Shown: in pieces, positions 1 through 6,480 of the stretch
How the letters are laid out: each line of letters starts with the position of its first letter
How positions within the stretch are numbered: the stretch's first letter is position 1
Source of the DNA: Desulfobacteraceae bacterium
Lineage (GTDB): Bacteria; Desulfobacterota; Desulfobacteria; Desulfobacterales; Desulfobacteraceae
Reading direction: 5' to 3'
NCBI GenBank assembly: GCA_022712835.1
Contig: JAFLJU010000321.1
Span: forward strand, 1-6,497
DNA length: 6,497 nt
Translations under genes and position numbers: made by a program
Notes under the pieces: model-generated
Database searches by the model: none
What the model saw: only the letters and a program-made list of their open reading frames with translations
What the model was told of the DNA's origin: nothing

Positions 1-1
1 G

Positions 2-1576
2 AAACAGGAAAAAACGGCTCTACCCTCTTCATACCGGTTGATTGAATTGATCAAATCTAATCAAAACCTATCAAGATTGCTTGAAGATCAACTCTTTGCT
101 CTTGTTAAATCAGCCCATATAGATCGGAGGCTAATCGGCGACCTGGTGGACAGACTGCTTGAGGATACAAAAGATGTACTGATGCTGCCAATCTCAATTT
201 TTTTAGAAGTGATCCCCAAAATAGTACGAGATCTTGCACGTGATCAAAAAAAAGATATCAAGGTGGTTTTAAAGGGAGGAGCAATTGAAGTTGACAGGAA
301 AATCCTGGAGGAAATGAAGGACCCGCTTATACATTTACTACGAAATTGTGTGGATCACGGAATTGAAAGTGCCACGATACGAAAGAAACTAAAAAAAATA
401 AAAGAAGGAACCATAAACGTTACAATCAGTCAGGAAAGTGGTGACAAGATTCTGATTGCCGTCTTCGATGATGGATCGGGAGTTAACATAGAGAAAGTAA
501 AAGAAGCGGCTATCAAAAAAGGCGTTATAGCCGATCAAGAAGCAGGTAATCTTTCGAGAAAGGAAGTTCTTGACCTTATCTTTCAATCAGAGTTAACCAC
601 AAGCGCCATCGTAACGGATATATCCGGGAGGGGTTTGGGTTTGGCCATCGTATACGAGAAAGTTGAAAAACTTGGTGGCAAAATATCCATTGACAGCAGT
701 CCAGAAAATGGGACGAAATTTAGTATGATCCTTCCCACAACGCTTGCCAGATTCAGGGGTGTCCTGGTGGAGGCAGAAGAACAGCAGTTTATTGTTCCAA
801 CTGCAAAAGTTGATCGGGTGGTAAGGATCAATCTCAATGATGTTAAAACCGTTCAAAACAAGGCGACAATTCACTTGAACGGGCAAACGCTTCCTTTGAT
901 TCGACTCAATGATGTTTTGGAAATTCCTTCCAGGGAACAAGAATCGGCAAGCCAATTAATCCCGGTAATGATTCTGGGAAAAAAAGACAAACAGATTGCA
1001 TTCAGCCTGGATCATGTTCGGGGTGAAGATGAAATTTTGTTTAAGAGTCTTGGGAATCAACTATCCCGGGTCAGAAACATTTACGGGGCAACGGTTCTGA
1101 AAAACAGAAAGTTGGTACCCATCCTGAATGTCTCTGATTTGTTAAAATCTGCAGTGCACATTCGGGCCCGTGCTGAAAGCGTCATGGTTTCTGCTAAAAA
1201 AGTTACAGCAGTACAAAAATCTATTTTGGTCGCTGATGATTCCATTACCTCACGCATGCTTTTGAAAACCATTCTACAGTCTGCCGGATTTAAGGTGAAA
1301 ACCGCTGTTGATGGTCTTGAGGCGTTAACTGAGCTCAAAGAAGGGGAGTACGACCTCATGGTATCGGACGTTGATATGCCCAGAATGAACGGGTTTGTGC
1401 TAACCGAAAAAATACGTGCTGACAAGAAACTTAAGGATCTGCCTGTAATACTGGTGACGGCACTCCACACCCGGGAAGACCGAGAGCATGGAATTGATGT
1501 CGGCGCTAATGCATACATCATTAAAAGCAGCTTTGACCAAAGCAATTTATTGGAAGTGATTCAAAAATGTATTTAG
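2..1576 (+). CDS. cheA: CheA-type chemosensory histidine kinase with C-terminal receiver, 5' truncated
   Basis: This is the core and tail of a CheA-family kinase, which autophosphorylates under chemoreceptor control and passes phosphate to receiver proteins in the cytoplasm. The frame is open to the left edge from base 2, so the start and the N-terminal HPt domain (the phosphorylated His) lie outside the window. The TTG at 38 is internal. Residues counted from that TTG: dimerisation helices about 1-60; ATPase domain about 65-235 with N box HLLRNCVDHGIE (N103), G1 box DDGSG (144-148) and G2 box SGRGLGLAIV (196-205); CheW-like coupling domain about 238-372; receiver about 394-512. The receiver has acidic pair D400/D401, phospho-acceptor D444 in SDVDMPRMNG, T474 and K496. 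K496 is followed by Ser rather than the usual Pro, in a KSSFDQSNLLEVI tail typical of WspE-like CheA-REC hybrids. The receiver may be a phosphate sink or an intermediate. The family call is firm; which behaviour the pathway controls is not visible. Confidence 0.95.
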   Translation, partial: KQEKTALPSSYRLIELIKSNQNLSRLLEDQLFALVKSAHIDRRLIGDLVDRLLEDTKDVLMLPISIFLEVIPKIVRDLARDQKKDIKVVLKGGAIEVDRKILEEMKDPLIHLLRNCVDHGIESATIRKKLKKIKEGTINVTISQESGDKILIAVFDDGSGVNIEKVKEAAIKKGVIADQEAGNLSRKEVLDLIFQSELTTSAIVTDISGRGLGLAIVYEKVEKLGGKISIDSSPENGTKFSMILPTTLARFRGVLVEAEEQQFIVPTAKVDRVVRINLNDVKTVQNKATIHLNGQTLPLIRLNDVLEIPSREQESASQLIPVMILGKKDKQIAFSLDHVRGEDEILFKSLGNQLSRVRNIYGATVLKNRKLVPILNVSDLLKSAVHIRARAESVMVSAKKVTAVQKSILVADDSITSRMLLKTILQSAGFKVKTAVDGLEALTELKEGEYDLMVSDVDMPRMNGFVLTEKIRADKKLKDLPVILVTALHTREDREHGIDVGANAYIIKSSFDQSNLLEVIQKCI

Positions 1577-1579
1577 GGA
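1575..1579 (+). promoter_or_regulatory. Ribosome binding site of cheB overlapping the cheA stop
   Basis: AGGGA begins inside the TAG stop codon of the CheA gene and ends 6 bases before the ATG at 1586. It supports that ATG as the cheB start. It also suggests translational coupling between the kinase and the methylesterase, with no room for a separate promoter between them. Confidence 0.6.
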
Positions 1580-1585
1580 TTTCTT

Positions 1586-2647
1586 ATGATTAAAGTTTTG
1601 ATAGTCGATGACTCACATACAACCATGGAGTATTTGAAATATTTACTTGATTCCGACGATGATATCATGATTGTTGGAATTGCAGAAGACGGGATTGAAG
1701 CTGTGGATTTAGCAAATAAAAAATCCCCGGATCTTATCTTAATGGATATTAATATGCCTAGAATGAACGGGTTCCAGGCAACCCGGATAATTATGGAAAA
1801 TAACCCAGTTCCCATCATCATCATGAGTTCAATCCACGATACGAAAGAGACGGAAGTGGTCTTTAAGGCCATGGAATCTGGAGCGCTCAATTTTGTAAAT
1901 AAACCACGGGGGATAGATCATCCAGACCATGAACAAGATTATGAAGAACTACTTCAAAATGTGAAAATATTGTCAGAAGTAAAGGTGGTCCGGCGTCGTA
2001 AGTCTAAACCGAGAGGGGCAGGAAAATCAGTTCTTGCGCAAAACTTCCATGGGATTAAAACCATGGTAAGGTCCAAAAAGATTAATATGATTGTTATCGG
2101 TGCCTCCGCAGGTGGTCCTCCTGTATTACAAAAAATTTTGTCAAAATTACCTAAAAATTTTCCTGTGCCGATATTGGTTGTCCAGCACATCTCAAAAGGT
2201 TTTATAGACGGCTTAATAAAATGGATTGGCACCTCAATTTCTTGTGAAGTTCACCTGGCCGACCAGGGTGACAAGTTACTTCCGGGACATGTTTACTTTG
2301 CACCAGACGATTATCACATGGGCGTTGGAAATTCAGGCAGAATTATTTTAAGCCGGGCCAAGCCGGAACGCAACTCCCGGCCATCCATATCCTTTCTTTT
2401 TAGGAGCGCTGCAGAGCAACATGGCCAGGCAACAGCAGGCATCTTGCTTACGGGCATGGGTAAAGACGGGGCAGACGGGTTAAAAATTTTGAAAGACAAA
2501 GGAGCCGTTACCATTGTACAGGATAAAGAAAGTTCGATGATTCACGGCATGGCTGGAGAGGCCATAAACTTGAAAGCGGCCATGTATGAACTCTCCCCTG
2601 AAAGTATAGCCGATATGCTGATTCATTTGGTTTACAATAAAATATAG
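1586..2647 (+). CDS. cheB: Chemotaxis-type protein-glutamate methylesterase CheB
   Basis: This is a 353-residue, full-length CheB. The family hydrolyses glutamate methyl esters (and deamidates glutamines) on chemoreceptor signalling domains, giving adaptation feedback once phosphorylated by CheA. The receiver spans about 1-120: acidic pair D8/D9, phospho-acceptor D54 in MDINMPRMNG, S81 and K106-P107. A basic linker (RRRKSKPRG, near 136-144) leads to the esterase domain from about 167. The catalytic triad is complete: S174 in GASAGG, H201 in VVQHISKGF and D294 in LTGMGKDGADGL. The late motif reads GMAGEAI (321-327), where many CheBs have Pro in place of the first Ala. The gene starts 9 bases after the CheA gene, so both are surely co-transcribed. 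In Wsp-like systems this position holds WspF. Its receptor substrate and the opposing methyltransferase CheR are not in the window and would be expected to the left. Confidence 0.97.
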   Translation: MIKVLIVDDSHTTMEYLKYLLDSDDDIMIVGIAEDGIEAVDLANKKSPDLILMDINMPRMNGFQATRIIMENNPVPIIIMSSIHDTKETEVVFKAMESGALNFVNKPRGIDHPDHEQDYEELLQNVKILSEVKVVRRRKSKPRGAGKSVLAQNFHGIKTMVRSKKINMIVIGASAGGPPVLQKILSKLPKNFPVPILVVQHISKGFIDGLIKWIGTSISCEVHLADQGDKLLPGHVYFAPDDYHMGVGNSGRIILSRAKPERNSRPSISFLFRSAAEQHGQATAGILLTGMGKDGADGLKILKDKGAVTIVQDKESSMIHGMAGEAINLKAAMYELSPESIADMLIHLVYNKI

Positions 2648-2686
2648 ACGCAATGACTATTAAATTAAGTATGCAAAGGATGAACA

Positions 2687-5005
2687 ATGGAAAATGACAT
2701 TGAAAATGAAGTCAATTTATTAATAGTGGAGGACAGCCCTACCCAGGCTGTGGCTATTCAATACCTTTTAGAGGAAGAAGGGTACAAGGTTTCAATGGCC
2801 GTAGACGGGGAACAGGCGCTTGCCATGTTGAAAGAGATTACTCCCGACATCATTATATCCGATATTGTCATGCCAAAGATGAATGGCTACGAACTATGCA
2901 CCAAGATTAAGGAAGACAAAAGATTAAGTGATATACCCGTGATACTTCTGACAAGCCTTTCCAATCCGGAGGACGTTATTAATGGTCTTGTCTGCGGGGC
3001 AAATAATTTCATCGTCAAACCCTTTGAAAAACGATTTCTTCTGTCCCGAATCAGGTACATCCTTATAAACAGGGAATTAAGACAAAATGTTTCCTCCCAG
3101 GCGGGGATTGAAATTTATTTCCGGGATAAAAGATATTTTTTGTCCAACGAACGAGTTCAAATGATAGACCTTCTGCTTTCCACCTATGAAGCAGCAATTC
3201 AAAAAAATCGTGATTTTGAAAAGGTAAATCAGGAACTTGAGCAAACAAAGGATGAATTAGAAACAAGGGTAAAAGAAAGAACAGCAGAACTCTTAAAATC
3301 CAATGTTCAATTGCAAAAAGAGATTGAAGAAAGAAAACATATTGAAAAAGCATTGCGGCGCTCTGAGAATGAACTAGCCATCAAGAATCAGATATCTCAG
3401 GCCTTCACAACCTCGCCCGGTGATGAATTGTTCAGAAATATTTCACAGATTTTTTTAAACGCCTTAAAAAGTAAACATGGCATTTTAGGATATATTAACG
3501 AGGATGGTGACATGGTATGCCCCTCCTTAACAGAAAATGTATGGGAAGCGGGCAAAATACCGGACAAAGATATCATATTTCGTCGCAAATCATGGCCCCA
3601 TAGCTGGGGCAGAGCTATCAACGAGATGAAAATTTTGTTTTTCAATGAACCCTTTCTGGTGCCGGAAGGCCATATTAAGATAACAGGCGCATTGATTGTT
3701 CCTATTATTTATGATGGTAGAGCGATCGGTAATCTGCTGGTAGGCAACAAGGAAATAGGCGATTTTGGACAAAGCGATGTCCGGTTAATGGCGTCCATAG
3801 CAAGTCATCTTGCGCCCTTGTTGAATGCAAGATTACTAAGAGACAAACAGGAGAAAAAACGTAAAACCCTTGAAAATCAACTTCGACATACCCAAAAAAT
3901 GGAAGCCATCGGAACATTAGCCGGGGGCATTGCCCATGATTTTAACAACATTCTCACAAGCCTGCTCGGCTTTACACAGCTTATTATGATGGATGTTAAA
4001 AAAGGAACAAAAACAGAAGAAGATCTCCAGGAGGTGTATAAGTCAGGGTTGAGAGCAAAAGAACTGGTCAGGCAGATTTTGACATTTGCCAGAAAATCGG
4101 AAGAAGTGTTGATGTCGATCCGGTTGGATTTAATTGTCAAAGAAGTGCTTAAATTTATACGATCGAGTATACCGGCAAATATTGACATCAAAGACAATAT
4201 ACAAAGCAAATCCTTGGTAATGGCAAATGCAACCCAGATTCATCAGGTTGTAATGAACCTTTGTACAAATGCCAGTCACGCTATGAACTCTGAAGGAGGC
4301 GTACTGGAAATCACCCTTAAAGATATAGTAGTTGATCATTCTCAGACCCAATTTTTAGATGGCATTACGCCGGGTGAATTTATTGAACTGACCGTATCAG
4401 ATACAGGGTCAGGAATTCCTGATGCCATTCTTGATCGCATATTTGAACCGTATTTTACAACTAAAAACATTGAAGAAGGAACCGGCATGGGGTTGGCACT
4501 GGTTCAAGGTATTGTTAAAGATGCAAAAGGAGTAATCAAAGTAGAAAGCCAGATCAATCAGGGCACGACATTTAAGATTTTTTTCCCAGTAACAAATAAA
4601 AAAAAGTCGTCTTCAAGTGAGATAAAAACTGAATTAGTTAAAGGAAAAGGCCATATATTGGTTGTGGATGATGAAGAACCCATAATAAAACTGAGCAAAA
4701 GATTTTTAGAAGGATATGGTTATACTGTTACCACAGCAAGCGATCCAGAAGAAGCCCTTCTTATTTTTTCTAAAAATGCAAATGATTTTGATGCTGTCAT
4801 AACTGATTTGACAATGCCAAAAATGAACGGAGACCGATTGATAAAAAAAATACAGGATATCCGTCCAGGGATACCTTGTGTTCTATGTACCGGCTACAGC
4901 AGAGAAAGTAATCGCAACCCTGAATCAAATGGAGCAACAGCCACTCTGATCAAACCTGTTGGGCAGAATAAACTTGTATCAACCATACAGCATCTTCTTG
5001 AATAA
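2687..5005 (+). CDS. Hybrid histidine kinase REC-GAF-HisKA-HATPase-REC
   Basis: This is a 772-residue kinase with receivers at both ends and no membrane segment, so it is cytosolic. The first receiver (about 9-128) has E15/D16, phospho-acceptor D59 in SDIVMPKMNG, T89 and K111. A linker (about 138-175) then runs into a charged coiled coil (about 175-230, heptad-like, rich in Glu and Lys). A GAF-like domain follows (about 235-382; ligand unknown). The HisKA domain has H417 in GGIAHDFNNIL. The ATPase domain has N524/N528 (N box), SDTGSGIPD (571-579), FEPYFTTK and GTGMGLALV (598-606). The last receiver (about 655-772) has D661/D662, D707 in TDLTMPKMNG, T735 and K756. All phosphotransfer residues are present, so it should be active. 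AAGGA at 2676-2680 supports the ATG at 2687. It lies 39 bases after cheB, in the slot where Wsp operons carry the output regulator. I infer that the CheA protein phosphorylates D59 and thereby tunes the kinase. The downstream acceptor of D707 phosphate, an HPt protein or regulator, is not seen here. Confidence 0.93.
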   Translation: MENDIENEVNLLIVEDSPTQAVAIQYLLEEEGYKVSMAVDGEQALAMLKEITPDIIISDIVMPKMNGYELCTKIKEDKRLSDIPVILLTSLSNPEDVINGLVCGANNFIVKPFEKRFLLSRIRYILINRELRQNVSSQAGIEIYFRDKRYFLSNERVQMIDLLLSTYEAAIQKNRDFEKVNQELEQTKDELETRVKERTAELLKSNVQLQKEIEERKHIEKALRRSENELAIKNQISQAFTTSPGDELFRNISQIFLNALKSKHGILGYINEDGDMVCPSLTENVWEAGKIPDKDIIFRRKSWPHSWGRAINEMKILFFNEPFLVPEGHIKITGALIVPIIYDGRAIGNLLVGNKEIGDFGQSDVRLMASIASHLAPLLNARLLRDKQEKKRKTLENQLRHTQKMEAIGTLAGGIAHDFNNILTSLLGFTQLIMMDVKKGTKTEEDLQEVYKSGLRAKELVRQILTFARKSEEVLMSIRLDLIVKEVLKFIRSSIPANIDIKDNIQSKSLVMANATQIHQVVMNLCTNASHAMNSEGGVLEITLKDIVVDHSQTQFLDGITPGEFIELTVSDTGSGIPDAILDRIFEPYFTTKNIEEGTGMGLALVQGIVKDAKGVIKVESQINQGTTFKIFFPVTNKKKSSSSEIKTELVKGKGHILVVDDEEPIIKLSKRFLEGYGYTVTTASDPEEALLIFSKNANDFDAVITDLTMPKMNGDRLIKKIQDIRPGIPCVLCTGYSRESNRNPESNGATATLIKPVGQNKLVSTIQHLLE

Positions 5006-5010
5006 GGAGG
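5003..5010 (+). promoter_or_regulatory. Strong Shine-Dalgarno-like sequence without a normal start codon
   Basis: TAAGGAGG overlaps the stop codon of the hybrid kinase and is a perfect match to the 16S rRNA anti-Shine-Dalgarno core. No ATG, GTG or TTG follows at a usable distance. At the ideal 6-base spacing there is ATA (5017-5019), which would open only nine codons before TAA at 5044-5046. It may be the remains of a lost downstream gene or short leader peptide, or it may be chance. Confidence 0.4.
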
Positions 5011-5120
5011 CTGGAAATAAATCTGTTTAGTATTCCGAATCATTAATTGTCAGATCTGGTTGATCCGGGGAAAAAAAAGAAATCCGAATTAAAATTTTTT
5101 GAAAAAGCGCTTTAAGACCA

Positions 5121-5148
5121 TTGCCCTGGCAAATGGAGTGATTATAAT
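5121..5148 (+). promoter_or_regulatory. Predicted sigma-70-like promoter for the TPR gene
   Basis: TTGCCC (5121-5126) and a perfect TATAAT (5143-5148) are separated by 16 bases. A start of transcription near 5155 would give a leader of about 30 bases before the ATG at 5186. The promoter sits in the 180-base gap after the kinase genes, suggesting that the TPR gene begins a new transcription unit. The -35 box matches the consensus only in its first half, and the surroundings are AT-rich, so a chance match is possible. Confidence 0.5.
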
Positions 5149-5185
5149 TCATGGATTATAAATTTTTTTTTAATAGCGGGGAACG

Positions 5186-5803
5186 ATGGGAAAAAACAAA
5201 GAAAAGGACATAACCGGCATGGTTCAAAAACAAACGCTTTACCTAGCGATTCTGGTATCAATTACACTGGGATTTATGGTGGGGGCCATGTATACCTCTT
5301 TCAAGCTGGCCGGACAAACACCTGGGGTTCAGCAAATGGCAGATGTTAAGGATTCTGAATCCCAGGAAGCGTCTGCCCAAATGGGTTCCAGAATTTTAAA
5401 ACTGGAACAATTTATCAAGGAAAATCCGGAAAATGTGGATGCCTGGACCCAATTGGGGAATCTGTTTTTTGATTCAAATAGGTTTTCTGATGCCATTGAG
5501 GCCTATGGGAAATCGTTGTCCTTAAAACCCGGAGATCCCAATGTTCTGACAGATATGGGTGTGATGTACCGCCGGAATAAAAATCCTAAAAAGGCGATTG
5601 AAATCTTTGAATTAGCCATTGCCGCCGATCCTGTCTTTGAAACTGCTCGGTTCAACAAGGGGGTGGTGCTGATGAATGATATGGATGATCTTGCAGGTGG
5701 TATAAAGGCCTGGGAAGAATTGGTGGAAGTGAACCCAAGTGCAACCGCACCCAATGGGGAGCCAGTTTCTGCACTCGTGGAGCGAATGAAAGCAAAACCA
5801 TAA
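5186..5803 (+). CDS. Membrane-anchored tetratricopeptide repeat protein
   Basis: This is a 205-residue protein. Its short Lys-rich N-terminus (GKNKEK) and one hydrophobic segment (about 17-37) look like an uncleaved signal anchor, with the rest outside the cytoplasmic membrane. A polar linker (about 42-66) leads to about three TPR units at 84-117, 118-151 and 152-186. The first two are clear (AWTQLGNLFFDSNRFSDAIE; VLTDMGVMYRRNKNPKKAIE). TPRs bind partner proteins, so this is a scaffold or assembly factor rather than an enzyme. The layout, one anchor plus a few TPRs, recalls NrfG/CcmI-type cytochrome c maturation helpers. No haem-related gene lies nearby, so I do not assign that role. A GGGGA run (5178-5182) just upstream supports the ATG at 5186. 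The gene has its own predicted promoter and is followed after 84 bases by a thioesterase gene on the same strand. Confidence 0.85.
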   Translation: MGKNKEKDITGMVQKQTLYLAILVSITLGFMVGAMYTSFKLAGQTPGVQQMADVKDSESQEASAQMGSRILKLEQFIKENPENVDAWTQLGNLFFDSNRFSDAIEAYGKSLSLKPGDPNVLTDMGVMYRRNKNPKKAIEIFELAIAADPVFETARFNKGVVLMNDMDDLAGGIKAWEELVEVNPSATAPNGEPVSALVERMKAKP

Positions 5804-5887
5804 TGCCGGATCTTTCCTCATTTATGGCGTAGGTCCCCAGGGATAAGAGAGCCTTGAAAACAAATAATACATAGGAGCTGTTAGGAA

Positions 5888-6346
5888 GTGAGTATGTTGA
5901 TCCCCAATCATGAGTACATCAAAGAATTGATCACAATTGTAAAACAAAGCCCCTATCCCAGTCACATGTCCATGGCCTTGGACAAAATTGAACTGGACCA
6001 GGCTGAGGTTACGTTGGACCTTGGGCCCTGTCACATGCAGCCCTTTGGCATTGTTCACGGAGGGGTTTTGGCAACCCTCATCGACACCGCCACCTTCTGG
6101 GCCGCTTTTTTGCGGCTGCCGGAAAACACGGGACTTGTGAATGTGGATTTAAAACTTAATTATCTAAAACCTGTCATGGAAGGTCGGTTGAGAGCCTTTG
6201 GCTCCTGTATCCAGGCGGGAAAATCCATTTCTTATTCCGAAGCCAAGGTGGAAGATGCATCCGGCAAAATTATTGCCCACGGCACCTCCACCCTTATGGC
6301 CCTGCCGGGCAAAGGATTGCACCTTTCTTCTTGCAAATTTTTATAG
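5888..6346 (+). CDS. PaaI-like hotdog-fold acyl-CoA thioesterase
   Basis: This is a protein of about 150 residues, the usual size for a single hotdog domain of the PaaI/YbgC-like superfamily. These enzymes hydrolyse acyl-CoA or aryl-CoA thioesters in the cytoplasm, usually as dimers or tetramers. The family signature is clear: FGIVHGGVLATLIDTATFWAA, with the HGG loop at 57-59 and the probable catalytic acid D66. It is followed by the strand VDLKLNYLKPVMEG (86-99) and a typical end, GKIIAHGTSTLMAL. The start is uncertain. GTG at 5888 has AGGAG (5873-5877) 10 bases upstream, whereas ATG at 5894 has AGGAA (5883-5887) at 6 bases and looks equally good; the difference is two residues. About 15 residues beyond the fold (LPGKGLHLSSCKFL) have no evident role. 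The acyl group cannot be read from sequence. The neighbouring activase-like ATPase hints at aromatic or amino-acid CoA-ester metabolism, but that gene is on the other strand. Confidence 0.88.
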   Translation: MSMLIPNHEYIKELITIVKQSPYPSHMSMALDKIELDQAEVTLDLGPCHMQPFGIVHGGVLATLIDTATFWAAFLRLPENTGLVNVDLKLNYLKPVMEGRLRAFGSCIQAGKSISYSEAKVEDASGKIIAHGTSTLMALPGKGLHLSSCKFL

Positions 6347-6376
6347 GGGACGGGCTCTGTTTTACCTCTAAAATTT
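6335..6376. terminator. Possible weak bidirectional terminator between convergent genes
   Basis: AAATTTTTATAGG (6335-6347) can pair imperfectly with CCTCTAAAATTT (6365-6376) around a loop of about 17 bases. Runs of T follow on both strands. It spans the ends of two convergent genes, where a shared terminator would be useful. The stem is AT-rich and has a bulge and a mismatch, so it would be weak. Confidence 0.25.
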
Positions 6377-6480
6377 AATCCGGGATGCCAGGACAGCGGC
6401 GCCAATGGCCCCGTTTTCCTGGGGGAAATCTCCCACCAAAATCTTAATGCCCAGTCTCTTTTCAAGGGCCTTGACCATCC
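6368..6480 (-). CDS. C-terminal end of a BadF/BadG/HgdC-family ATPase (acyl-CoA dehydratase activase type), truncated
   Basis: On the minus strand, a frame ending in TAG (6370-6368) reads MVKALEKRLGIKILVGDF then PQENGAIGAAVLASRIKF. It matches the recalled ending of the BadF/BadG/BcrA/BcrD/HgdC family: '(G)VVKALEEKLG..I.VP..PQ..GALGAAL.A'. These are ATPases with an actin-like fold and a [4Fe-4S] cluster that drive electrons into 2-hydroxyacyl-CoA dehydratases or benzoyl-CoA reductases; the Cys ligands would lie upstream, out of the window. Only 36 codons are visible, and the ATG at 6478 is internal. The codon interrupted at 6479-6480 ends in GG, which fits the Gly expected before this motif. 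It ends 21 bases from the convergent thioesterase gene. The identity rests on a short segment: the family is likely, the specific partner enzyme unknown. Confidence 0.65.

Noticed and set aside
38..40. TTG as the start codon of the CheA gene
   Set aside because: The frame is open upstream to the window edge with CheA-like sequence, and the HPt domain would be missing, so the gene is truncated by the edge instead.
593..1545. Long open frames antisense to the CheA gene (593-955 and 1081-1545, minus strand)
   Set aside because: They lie entirely within a well-supported CheA coding frame and show no recognisable domains; they are shadows of the real gene.
5011..5092. Short open stretches after the kinase stop (to 5046 and to 5092), considered as a small gene
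   Set aside because: None has a standard start codon at a usable distance from the Shine-Dalgarno sequence. Reported only as a possible decayed start.
5104..5113. Perfect palindrome AAAGCGCTTT upstream of the TPR gene, considered as an operator or terminator
   Set aside because: It has no loop and no following T-run, so it is not a terminator. A single 10-base palindrome in AT-rich DNA is weak evidence for an operator, although it does sit just before the predicted -35 box.
5126..5142. TGGC followed by TGAT, considered as a sigma-54 -24/-12 promoter
   Set aside because: The GG/GC spacing and the -12 element do not fit the consensus; the overlapping sigma-70-like match is better.
5186..5803. 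Assignment of the TPR protein as NrfG or CcmI
   Set aside because: Only the general layout is similar, and no cytochrome or haem-ligation gene is nearby to support it.
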